Source: Bacteroidales bacterium
GTDB taxonomy: Bacteria > Bacteroidota > Bacteroidia > Bacteroidales > P3
DNA: 61,414 bases
Direction of reading: 5' to 3'
Assembly (NCBI GenBank): GCA_016292015.1
Contig: JAEEZY010000019.1
Location: forward strand, 1-61,414
Shown one piece after another: positions 52,997 to 60,819 of the stretch; positions within the stretch are counted from its first letter, which is position 1; the number at the start of each line of letters is the position of its first letter. The notes beneath the pieces are model-generated. The model was given only the letters and a program-made list of their open reading frames with translations, was not told the DNA's origin and made no database searches. Both the position numbers and the translations under genes were made by a program.

Positions 52997-54187
52997 ATGA
53001 AATCAATAAATGATGTCAGTTTTGCAGGACGCAAAGTCATCCTGAGAGTCGATTTCAACGTGCCTGTCGACGAGAACCGCAACATCACCGACGACACGCG
53101 CATACGCGAATCGCTGCCTACCATCAAGAAACTCTTAAAAGACGGCGCCTCGATCATCCTGGTTGCTCACTTCGGCCGTCCGAAGAACGGTTTCGAAGAG
53201 GCCTTCTCCCTCAAGCCTGTCGCACAGCGTCTCTCCGAGCTTATCCATCAGCCCGTTCAGTTCACTCAGGAACTCCTCGGCCCTAATGTCGAGGCTATGG
53301 CCAAGGCATTGAAACCGAAGGAGGTGATGCTGCTCGAGAACATCCGCTTCTATGAAGGCGAAACAAAAGGTGACGTGGCACTTGCCGAGCAACTCTCAAA
53401 ACTAGGCGATTGCTATGTCAACGACGCCTTCGGCACCGCTCATCGTGAGCACGCTTCCACTGCCACCATCGCTCGTTTCTTCCCCAACGACAAGTACTTC
53501 GGACTCCTGATGGAGAACGAGATAAAGAACCTCAACTACCTCCTCGACAATCCCGAACATCCCTTCACCGCTATCATTGGAGGCTCCAAGATAAGCACCA
53601 AGATAGACATCCTCAACAACCTCATACCCAAGGTTGACAACATGATTATCATCGGTGGTATGCGTTACACCTTCACCAAGGCACAAGGCGGCAAAATCGG
53701 CAACTCCATCCACGAGGACGACAAGCTCGAGACCGCCAAGGCACTCATGAAGAAGATGGACGAACTGGGTGTGAAATATTATATGCCTATTGACTGCATC
53801 GTCGTTGACCGCTTCGCCAACGATGCCAACCGCATGATTGTCAAGGGCGACGAGATACCCGACGGATGGGAGGCAGTTGACTGTGGCCCCAAGAGCAGCG
53901 AACTCTTCCGCGAGGTCATCCTCAAGTCCAAGACCATCCTCTGGAACGGCCCTGCCGGCGTCTTCGAGATGCCCAACTTCGCCAAAGGTACCAACAGCAT
54001 AGCCAAGGATGTTGCCGAAGCCTGCGGCCACGGCTCCTACGCTGCCATCGGCGGTGGCGACTCCGTTGCCGCTGTCCAGAAAATGCAGCTCGCCGAGCGC
54101 ATGAGCTATGTCTCCACCGGCGGTGGCGCCATGCTCGAATACCTCGAGGGCAAGACGCTCCCCGGCATCAAGGCCATACTGGACTAA
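52997..54187 (+). CDS. pgk: Phosphoglycerate kinase
   Basis: The 396-residue glycolytic enzyme transfers phosphate from 1,3-bisphosphoglycerate to ADP. Motifs include RVDFNVPVDENRNITDDTRI, the substrate arginine region HFGRPKNG, and the nucleotide-binding GGGDSVAAV and STGGGAMLEYLEGK. Length is standard. A long RNA hairpin sequence follows at 54218-54253. Confidence 0.98.
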   Translation: MKSINDVSFAGRKVILRVDFNVPVDENRNITDDTRIRESLPTIKKLLKDGASIILVAHFGRPKNGFEEAFSLKPVAQRLSELIHQPVQFTQELLGPNVEAMAKALKPKEVMLLENIRFYEGETKGDVALAEQLSKLGDCYVNDAFGTAHREHASTATIARFFPNDKYFGLLMENEIKNLNYLLDNPEHPFTAIIGGSKISTKIDILNNLIPKVDNMIIIGGMRYTFTKAQGGKIGNSIHEDDKLETAKALMKKMDELGVKYYMPIDCIVVDRFANDANRMIVKGDEIPDGWEAVDCGPKSSELFREVILKSKTILWNGPAGVFEMPNFAKGTNSIAKDVAEACGHGSYAAIGGGDSVAAVQKMQLAERMSYVSTGGGAMLEYLEGKTLPGIKAILD

Positions 54188-54217
54188 TACATTGTTTACC
54201 ATTATAGTAGTCCTATT

Positions 54218-54253
54218 GTTCAGAGTATTCAGATAAGTCTGGGTACTCTGAAC
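54218..54253 (+). promoter_or_regulatory. 16-bp stem hairpin between pgk and ygiQ
   Basis: GTTCAGAGTA (54218-54227) pairs perfectly with TACTCTGAAC (54244-54253). The inner TT/GG would be two U-G wobbles in RNA, followed by CAGA/TCTG closing a TAAG tetraloop, so the transcript could form 16 continuous pairs. There is no poly-T tail, which argues against a simple terminator. It ends 28 bp before the ygiQ start. Confidence 0.6.
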
Positions 54254-54281
54254 ACTTTGATTATTCAGGAATTCATATATA

Positions 54282-56459
54282 GTGCCTCACTTCTTACCGA
54301 TAACCGCAGACGAGGTCAAACGCCTTGGTTGGGACGAAGTCGATATAATCATCGTTTCAGGCGATTGCTATATCGACCACCCCTCTTTCGGCACCGCCGT
54401 TATCGGCCGAGTGCTCGAAGCCGAAGGCTGGCGGGTGGCTATAATACCCCAGCCCAACTGGCGCGACGACCTGCGCGACTTCCGCAAGTTCGGCGCACCG
54501 CGACTTTTTTTCGGAGTCACCTCCGGAGTGATGGATTCCATGGTCAACCACTACACCGCCGCACGGCGCCTGCGTCACGACGACGCCTACACCCCAGGCG
54601 GCGCATTTGGATTCCGCCCCGACTACGCCACCTACGTCTATACCCGAATCCTGAAAGAACTCTATCCCGATGTGCCAGTGGTGATTGGAGGCATCGAGGC
54701 CTCCATGCGCCGTTTGGCACACTACGACTACTGGTCCGACACCCTGAAACCCTCCATACTCATCGACTGCCCCGCCGACCTCCTGGCCTACGGCATGGCA
54801 GAGCGCACCATGGTCAAGATAGCCCATGCCTACGAAGATGGAGCCACCACAGAAGAAATACGATCCATCCCGCAGGTGGCGTACCTGTGCGCAGCCAGCG
54901 AAGTGCCACAAGATGCCGTGATGCTCCATTCCTATGAAGACTGCCAGAAGTCGAAACGCTGCGAAGCCGAGAATTTCCACATCATAGAGAGCGAATCCAA
55001 CAAGATAGACCAGCACACCCTCGCCCAACTCTACAACCTAACCCACACCCCCTCCCAGGTCCCAGGTCCCAGGTCCCAGGTCACAGAAAACCCCTCACAG
55101 GTCACAGGTCACAGGTCCCAGGTCGCAGAAAACCCCTCCCAGGTCACAGGTCACAGTCCCCAATTCCCAATCCCCAAGACCCCTCACAGGTCACAGGTCA
55201 CAGGTCACAGGTCACAGTCCCCAATTCACAATTCACAATTCACAGCTCCCCCTACCGCCGTTGTTGTCAATCCCCCCGAACCACCGATGACAACCGACGA
55301 GCTAGACCACAGCTTCGACCTGCCCTATATGCGCGTGCCGCATCCCAAATACAAGAGACGCGGAGCGGTGCCGGCCTTTGAGATGATCAAGAACTCTGTC
55401 AATATCCACCGAGGCTGTTTTGGCGGCTGTTCGTTCTGTACCATCTCCGCCCATCAAGGCAAGCAGGTGGTGTCGCGAAGCGAACGGTCCATTCTCAACG
55501 AAGTGCGAATGGTGGCCTCGTCCGAAGACTTCAATGGAGTGCTGACCGACCTGGGAGGCCCTTCAGCCAATATGTATGGCATGCACGGTCGCAACCAAGA
55601 GCTGTGCCGCCGTTGCACACGCTATAGCTGCATCCATCCCACCCGGTGTCGCAATCTGCAGTGCGACCATCAGCCGCTTATCGACCTCTACCGTAAAGCC
55701 GCTTCCGTCAAAGGCGTGAAACACCTGTATATCGGCAGCGGCATCCGCTGCGACCTCTTCTATGATGACAACCACGGAGCCGACTATTTCCGGGAAGTGG
55801 TGCTGCACCATGTGAGCGGACGACTAAAGGTGGCGCCCGAGCACACCTCCGAACGGGTGTTGCGACACATGCGCAAGCCCACGTTCGACCTCTTCGAGCG
55901 GACCAAGCAAGACTTCGACCATATCTGTGCCACAGCCGGACTGCGTTATCAGCTGATACCCTATTTCATCAGTTCCCATCCAGGCTGCACATTAGGCGAT
56001 ATGGCCGAACTCGCCGTCACCATGAAGAAGATGGGCTACAGGTTAGAGCAGATACAGGATTTCACGCCCACGCCCATGACGCTCTCGACTGAGATGTACT
56101 ACACAGGCATCAACCCCGACACGATGGAGCCAGTGTTTGTAGAGACCAACCCAGAGCGCAAGAGAGAGCAGAACCTGCTGTTCTTCTACTACAAGCCCGA
56201 AAACCGCGACAAGATAATCAAGCTCCTCCGCCGCACCCACAACGAAAAATACCTCCCCCACCTCTATCCCCAACCCAACCCCAACACAAAAATCAAAACC
56301 AATCCCACCCAAAAGGACAAAACCGACCCCAACACAAAACCCAACCCCACCCCCAAATCAAACCCCACCCCATCACACAATAACCAGAGAAAAAACAATA
56401 CCAAACCCAATACCAGACCCCAAACCCACCACAACAACCAGAGCAACCCCCCATACTAA
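54282..56459 (+). CDS. YgiQ family radical SAM protein with repeat-derived insert and tail
   Basis: The 725-residue product starts at GTG 54282. The N-domain has VVIGGIEASMRRLAHYDYWSD of the YgiQ/UPF0313 family. The radical SAM cluster motif is RGCFGGCSFCTIS. The substrate of the family is unknown. Between them, about residues 258-321 are encoded by a GGTCACA/AATTCAC repeat block, giving the 7-residue periodic peptide QVTGHRS. The last 65 or so residues are an Asn/Pro/Thr/Lys tail encoded by CA-rich DNA, part of which is duplicated downstream. Both segments are likely disordered additions. Confidence 0.9.
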   Translation: MPHFLPITADEVKRLGWDEVDIIIVSGDCYIDHPSFGTAVIGRVLEAEGWRVAIIPQPNWRDDLRDFRKFGAPRLFFGVTSGVMDSMVNHYTAARRLRHDDAYTPGGAFGFRPDYATYVYTRILKELYPDVPVVIGGIEASMRRLAHYDYWSDTLKPSILIDCPADLLAYGMAERTMVKIAHAYEDGATTEEIRSIPQVAYLCAASEVPQDAVMLHSYEDCQKSKRCEAENFHIIESESNKIDQHTLAQLYNLTHTPSQVPGPRSQVTENPSQVTGHRSQVAENPSQVTGHSPQFPIPKTPHRSQVTGHRSQSPIHNSQFTAPPTAVVVNPPEPPMTTDELDHSFDLPYMRVPHPKYKRRGAVPAFEMIKNSVNIHRGCFGGCSFCTISAHQGKQVVSRSERSILNEVRMVASSEDFNGVLTDLGGPSANMYGMHGRNQELCRRCTRYSCIHPTRCRNLQCDHQPLIDLYRKAASVKGVKHLYIGSGIRCDLFYDDNHGADYFREVVLHHVSGRLKVAPEHTSERVLRHMRKPTFDLFERTKQDFDHICATAGLRYQLIPYFISSHPGCTLGDMAELAVTMKKMGYRLEQIQDFTPTPMTLSTEMYYTGINPDTMEPVFVETNPERKREQNLLFFYYKPENRDKIIKLLRRTHNEKYLPHLYPQPNPNTKIKTNPTQKDKTDPNTKPNPTPKSNPTPSHNNQRKNNTKPNTRPQTHHNNQSNPPY
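55054..55245 (+). repeat. GGTCACA/GGTCCCA/AATTCAC block inside ygiQ
   Basis: About 25 heptamers lie in frame within ygiQ. GGTCACA and GGTCCCA dominate, joined by AATTCAC copies at the right end. In this orientation the heptamer has no stop codon in any frame; the reverse orientation (TGTGACC) contains TGA. Confidence 0.92.
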
Positions 56460-56579
56460 CCACCAGAACAACCCCACCCCATCACACAATAGCCAGAAAA
56501 AACAATACCAAACCCAATACCAGACCCAAACCCACCACAACAACCAGAGCAAACCCCATACTAACCACCAGAACAACCC
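56362..56579 (+). repeat. Direct duplication of about 109 bp at the ygiQ 3' end
   Basis: Two CA-rich copies, about 56362-56470 and 56471-56579, share the order CACCCCATCACACAATA, ACAATACCAAACCCAATACC, ACCACAACAACCAGAGCAA and ACTAACCACCAGAACAAC, with a few small indels. The first copy contains the end of ygiQ and its TAA; the second is non-coding. Confidence 0.85.
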
Positions 56580-56639
56580 CAACCACGCCCCCAATTCCAA
56601 CTCCCACAACACCGACCAGAACAGACCTCATCAAAGCCT

Positions 56640-58735
56640 CAAGCAAACCAAATCCCCTAACCCCAAAAGAAAATAAAAATCACCCCACCAAAAGCAGAAG
56701 AAACAGCGAAGCGCCATTTCAACTTTCGAGTATTTAGTAAAGCCCCCAACAACCAACCCCAACAGGAATTTAGAGTTTTTCGAGTTTTTCGATGTTAAAA
56801 AAAAGATTTCGAGCGAAGCAAGAAAAGAACCAAGCAATAAACAGCAGTAGCAATCCAACTTGTACAAGGTTTCAAGCGAAGCAAGAAACAATTTTCGCAA
56901 TTTTAGCCCAAGCCCCCAACAAGCAACCTAGAGCAAAAAAGAAAAAAGTTTTAGCAATATTTCGCACTTTTAGCATTTTTTCGCAATAAAAGAATTTTCG
57001 AGCGCAGCAAGAAACAATTTTCGAGTATTTCGCCCAAGCAATAGGCAGGCACCCAAGCAAACCTTTTCGTGCTTTTCGAGTTTTTAGATGTTTAAATAAA
57101 GAAGAGTTTTCGCAAGTTTTCGCACTTTTCGCACCTTTTCGCAATAAAACAGAAGAAACAGCGAAGCGCCGTTTCGGTTTTCGAGTATTTAGTAAAGCCC
57201 CAACAACCAACCCCAGCAAAATTTTAGTGTTTTTAGAGTTTTTTCGATGTTAAAAAAAAAATTCGAGCGAAGCAAGAAAAACAGGCACTAAAAAGAAGAA
57301 GCAAACCAACCCAGCAAGGTTTCAAGCGCAGCAAGAAACAATTTTCGAGTATTTCGCTCCAGCAATAGACAATCACCCAAGCAAACCTTTTCGAGTCTTT
57401 CGTGTTTTTAGATGTTTAAATAAAGAAGAGTTTTCGCATAATTTCGCACTTTTCGCACCTTTTCGCAATAAAAGAATTTTCGAGCGAAGCAAGAAACAAA
57501 TTTAGAGTGTTTCGTAAAGACCCCAGCAATCAACCCCAACAGGATTTCGAGTTTTTAGAGTTTTTCGATGTTATAAAAAAGGTTTCAAGCGAAGCAAGAA
57601 ACAATTTTCGCAATTTTAGCCCAAGCCCCCAACAAGCAACCTAGAGCAAAAAAAAAGTTTTAGCAATATTTCGCACTTTTAGCATTTTTTTCGCAATAAA
57701 AACAAAAGAAACAGCGAAGCGTCGTTTCGGTTTTCGAGTATTTAGTAAAGCCCCAACAACCAACCCCAGCAAAATTTTAGTGTTTTTAGAGTTTTTCGAT
57801 GTTATAAAAAAGGTTTCAAGCGAAGCAAGAAAAAACAGGCACTAAAAAGAAGAAGCAAACCAACCCCAGCAAGGTTTCAAGCAAAGCAAGAAACAATTTT
57901 CGAGTATTTCGCCCAAGCAATAGACAATCACCCAAGCAAACCTTTTCGTGCTTTTCGAGTTTTTAGATGTAAAAAAGTTTTAGCATAATTTCGCACTATT
58001 AGCATTTTTTCGCAATAAAAGAAGTTTCAAGCGAAGCAAGAAACAAATTTCGAGTTTTTCGAGTTTTTAGATGTTTAAAAAAAAAGCCGTAGTCAAGTAA
58101 CCCATGCAAGGTTTCAAGCGAAGCAAGAAACAATTTTCGAGTTTTTCGCTCCAGCAATAGACAATCACCCAAGCAAGACTTTTCGTGTCTTTCGTGTTTT
58201 TAGATGTTTAAATAAAGAAGAGTTTTCGCATAATTTCGCATTTTTAGCATTTTTTCGCAATAAAAGAAGTTTCAAGCGAAGCAAGAAACAATTTTCGAGT
58301 TTTTCGCTCCAGCAATAGACAGTCACCCAAGCAAGACTTTTCGTGCTTTTCGAGTTTTTAGATGTAAAAAAGTTTTAGCATAATTTCGTCATTTTCGCAC
58401 CTTTTCGCAATAAAACAAAAGAAACAGCGAAGCGAATTTCAATTTAGAGTATTTCGCCAATAACCCAACAACCAACCCCAACAGGATTTAGAGTTTTTAG
58501 AGTTTTTAGATGTTTTAAAAAAAAACGTAGTCAATCAACCCATGCAAGGTTTCAAGCGAAGCAAGAAACACTTTTCGCATTTTTTAGTTCATTCAGAAAA
58601 AGTTTTCGCAAACTTTCGCACTTTTAGCAATTTTTCGCAATAAAACAGAAGAAACAGCGCAGCGTATTTCATTTTAGAGTCTTTCGAGTCTTTCGATGTT
58701 TAAAAAATAACCCGGCGAATAAATCCCTTCGATTT
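56640..58735. repeat. Array of GCGNAGC-centred palindromes, left of ugd
   Basis: I count 17 intact GCGNAGC cores starting at 56706, 56813, 56876, 57002, 57161, 57267, 57326, 57484, 57589, 57714, 57820, 58031, 58118, 58276, 58427, 58556 and 58657, and one decayed GCAAAGC at 57881. Family 1 reads TTTC-AA/GA-GCGNAGC-AA-GAAA; family 2 reads GAAAC-A-GCGNAGC-G..TTTC. In each the outer arms are complementary to each other. Between them lie variable words TTTTCGAG, TTTTCGCA, TTTTTAGA and CGATGTT. N is A (14) or C (3). Confidence 0.88.
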
Positions 58736-58857
58736 TTTCGTTGTTTAACCCCCAAAAAAGTTTTCGCATCCTCCGCCGCCCCCACCCCCTTCCCCCCACA
58801 AAAAAAACGTCCAAAAAAATAGTCGCGAAAAAACGCCCCCATTATCAAATAAAATCG

Positions 58858-58865
58858 TATCTTTG
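58858..58865 (+). promoter_or_regulatory. -7 box of the dehydrogenase gene
   Basis: TATCTTTG lies 135 bp before the GTG start, outside the repeat array. The leader contains an imperfect hairpin with ATGGGA (58935-58940) and TCCCAT (58969-58974) arms around AAGCT-TT-AGCTT. Confidence 0.5.
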
Positions 58866-59000
58866 CACACCAGAAAAGCACGTCTGCCTCAATGCCCGTC
58901 AGTGCAAATAATGTCCGAAAGACAGCGTTTGACGATGGGACTGAGGAAGCTTTAGCTTTGCAAAGACATCCCATTTGTAAACTGATAACTATCTGATGTT

Positions 59001-60359
59001 GTGAAGATTTCAGTAGCCGGCACCGGATATGTCGGATTGAGTATTGCCACCCTGTTGGCTCAGCATAACGAAGTCACATCCGTCGATGTAGTACCAGAGA
59101 GAGTAGCCCTCGTCAACCAAAAAAAGTCGCCTATACAGGACGATTATATCGAAGACTACCTAGCCAACAAGCCTTTGAACCTCCGAGCCACCCTCGATCA
59201 GACGGAAGGCTACCGCCATGCCGATTTCGTGGTCATAGCGGCCCCCACCAACTATGACACCCAGAAGAATTTCTTCGACACCACCCATGTCGAAGAAGTG
59301 ATAGATGCCGTGTTGGCCGTCAATCCCAATGCCGTGATGGTCATCAAGAGCACCATCCCGGTGGGCTATACCAGAAGCCTCTATGTGAAGTATGCCGCCA
59401 AGGGGGTGAAACGCTTCAATTTGTTGTTCTCGCCCGAGTTTTTGAGAGAGAGCAAGGCCCTGTACGACAACCTCTATCCCTCGAGGATAATAGTAGGGAT
59501 ACCCAAGATGATGGCCGGCAGCGAGTATCAAGCCGAGAACGAAGCCATCAAGCAGCTGACCGATATCGACTGGCTCACCGAGCGAGCCCACCAGTTCGCC
59601 GACCTCCTGGTCGAAGGCGCCATAGGCCCCTCCAAAGATTCAGCCATCAGCCATCAGCCATCAGCCATCAACAAGAACATCCCAGTCCTTTTCATGGGGA
59701 TGAAAGAAGCCGAAGCCGTGAAGCTCTTCGCCAACACCTATCTAGCTTTGCGCGTCAGCTATTTCAACGAGTTGGACACCTATTCCGAGATGAAAGGCCT
59801 CGACACCCAAGCCATCATCAATGGCATCGGCTTAGACCCACGAATAGGCACCCATTACAACAACCCCAGCTTCGGCTATGGCGGCTACTGCCTCCCGAAG
59901 GACACCAAGCAGCTGCTGGCCAACTATGCCGACGTGCCGCAGAATATGATCAGCGCCATAGTGGAGAGCAACCATACCAGGAAAGACTTCATCGCCGACC
60001 AAGTGTTGAAGATGGCCGGCTACTACGACTATACCAACAATAGCGAATTTAAAATTCAGAATTCAGAATTCAAAGTTCCCACCATCGGCGTTTACCGCTT
60101 AACGATGAAGAGCAACAGCGACAACTTCCGCCAGAGCGCCATACAAGGCATCATGAAGCGCATCAAAGCCAAGGGAGCGCAGATCATAATATACGAGCCC
60201 ACATTGGAAGACGGCACCCTGTTTTTCGGCAGCAAGGTTGTGAATGACCTCGGCCAGTTCAAAGAAGAGAGCCAAGCCATCATAGCCAACCGCTACGACC
60301 CCGTCCTGGACGACGTCCAAGAAAAAGTCTACACCAGAGACATCTTCCGCCGCGATTAG
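59001..60359 (+). CDS. ugd: UDP-glucose/nucleotide-sugar 6-dehydrogenase
   Basis: The 452-residue enzyme oxidises UDP-glucose (or a related UDP-sugar) to the uronic acid for surface polysaccharides. It starts at GTG with the NAD motif [15 protein letters not shown]. The catalytic cysteine is in [14 protein letters not shown], and [18 protein letters not shown] is the central helix. Two segments are repeat-derived: [10 protein letters not shown] (about 213-223, CAGCCAT heptamers) and [11 protein letters not shown] (about 349-359, GAATTCA heptamers). Both lie in likely surface loops. UDP-glucose as substrate is inferred from the family. Confidence 0.92.
   Translation: MKISVAGTGYVGLSIATLLAQHNEVTSVDVVPERVALVNQKKSPIQDDYIEDYLANKPLNLRATLDQTEGYRHADFVVIAAPTNYDTQKNFFDTTHVEEVIDAVLAVNPNAVMVIKSTIPVGYTRSLYVKYAAKGVKRFNLLFSPEFLRESKALYDNLYPSRIIVGIPKMMAGSEYQAENEAIKQLTDIDWLTERAHQFADLLVEGAIGPSKDSAISHQPSAINKNIPVLFMGMKEAEAVKLFANTYLALRVSYFNELDTYSEMKGLDTQAIINGIGLDPRIGTHYNNPSFGYGGYCLPKDTKQLLANYADVPQNMISAIVESNHTRKDFIADQVLKMAGYYDYTNNSEFKIQNSEFKVPTIGVYRLTMKSNSDNFRQSAIQGIMKRIKAKGAQIIIYEPTLEDGTLFFGSKVVNDLGQFKEESQAIIANRYDPVLDDVQEKVYTRDIFRRD
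59641..59670 (+). repeat. CAGCCAT repeat inside ugd
   Basis: Four tandem CAGCCAT heptamers lie in frame, encoding QPSAISH in rotation. Confidence 0.88.
60044..60075 (+). repeat. GAATTCA repeat inside ugd
   Basis: Four degenerate GAATTCA heptamers lie in frame, encoding EFKIQNS in rotation. Confidence 0.85.
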
Positions 60360-60406
60360 TTAAATATCTACATCGAAAAGCAGTAATAAAAGATTCGGAG
60401 GTTTCA

Positions 60407-60817
60407 GTGGACGCAAATTCTAAGAACAGTAAGACAGAACGGATGTCGTTGCTATATCCAGAAGAGTCGTATAAGATCAGTGGAGCCATTTATGAGGTCC
60501 ATAAAGAACTAGGGCCAGGTCTTTTTGAGAGAGTGTATCAAGAAGCGTTGGAAAAAGAGTTTAAACTGCAAGAGATTCCGTATGAACGAGAGAAAGAGTT
60601 CGTAATAAAATACAAAGGAGAATTATTAGAACAGAAGTATATTGCTGATTTTGTCTGTTACGGAAAGATTGTGTTAGAACTCAAAGCGGTAGAATCATTG
60701 CAGCCAATACATAGAGCGCAAGTGATCAACTATCTGTCCATAACAGGTTATAAACTAGGGTTGCTGGTAAACTTCAATGAAAGACAAGTAGTTCCCGAAC
60801 GAATAGTAAGGTACTAG
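60407..60817 (+). CDS. GxxExxY family protein (PDDEXK-like)
   Basis: The 136-residue product contains GPGLFERVYQEAL, the GxxExxY signature, and ADFVCYGKIVLELKAVES, a PD-(D/E)xK-like nuclease pattern. The start may be GTG 60407 or ATG 60443; the latter gives a shorter N-terminus beginning at MSLLYPEESY. Function of the family is unknown; members are often scattered near polysaccharide genes in Bacteroidota. Repeats begin within 20 bp after its stop. Confidence 0.85.
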   Translation: MDANSKNSKTERMSLLYPEESYKISGAIYEVHKELGPGLFERVYQEALEKEFKLQEIPYEREKEFVIKYKGELLEQKYIADFVCYGKIVLELKAVESLQPIHRAQVINYLSITGYKLGLLVNFNERQVVPERIVRY

Positions 60818-60819
60818 TT

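Larger units (their letters stand above)
56460..59000. other. 2.5-kb gap without supported genes
   Basis: Holds the second CA-rich duplicate, the large palindrome array at 56640-58735, a pyrimidine/purine-rich stretch at about 58750-58850, and the leader of the dehydrogenase gene. Frames of up to 115 codons on the minus strand only read through the repeats. Confidence 0.7.

Noticed and set aside
56872..57219. A 115-codon frame and neighbouring short frames in the palindrome array, rich in Lys, Arg, Ser and Phe
   Set aside because: They merely translate the repeat words; the same peptide pieces recur out of order, and there is no start context or conserved domain.
56640..58735. Possible CRISPR array
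   Set aside because: Units are degenerate, spacing is not constant, the intervening DNA is itself repetitive, and no cas gene is present in the window.
58669..58974. A 101-codon leftward frame between the array and ugd
   Set aside because: Half of it lies in the repeat array and the rest is antisense to the ugd leader; there is no supporting feature.
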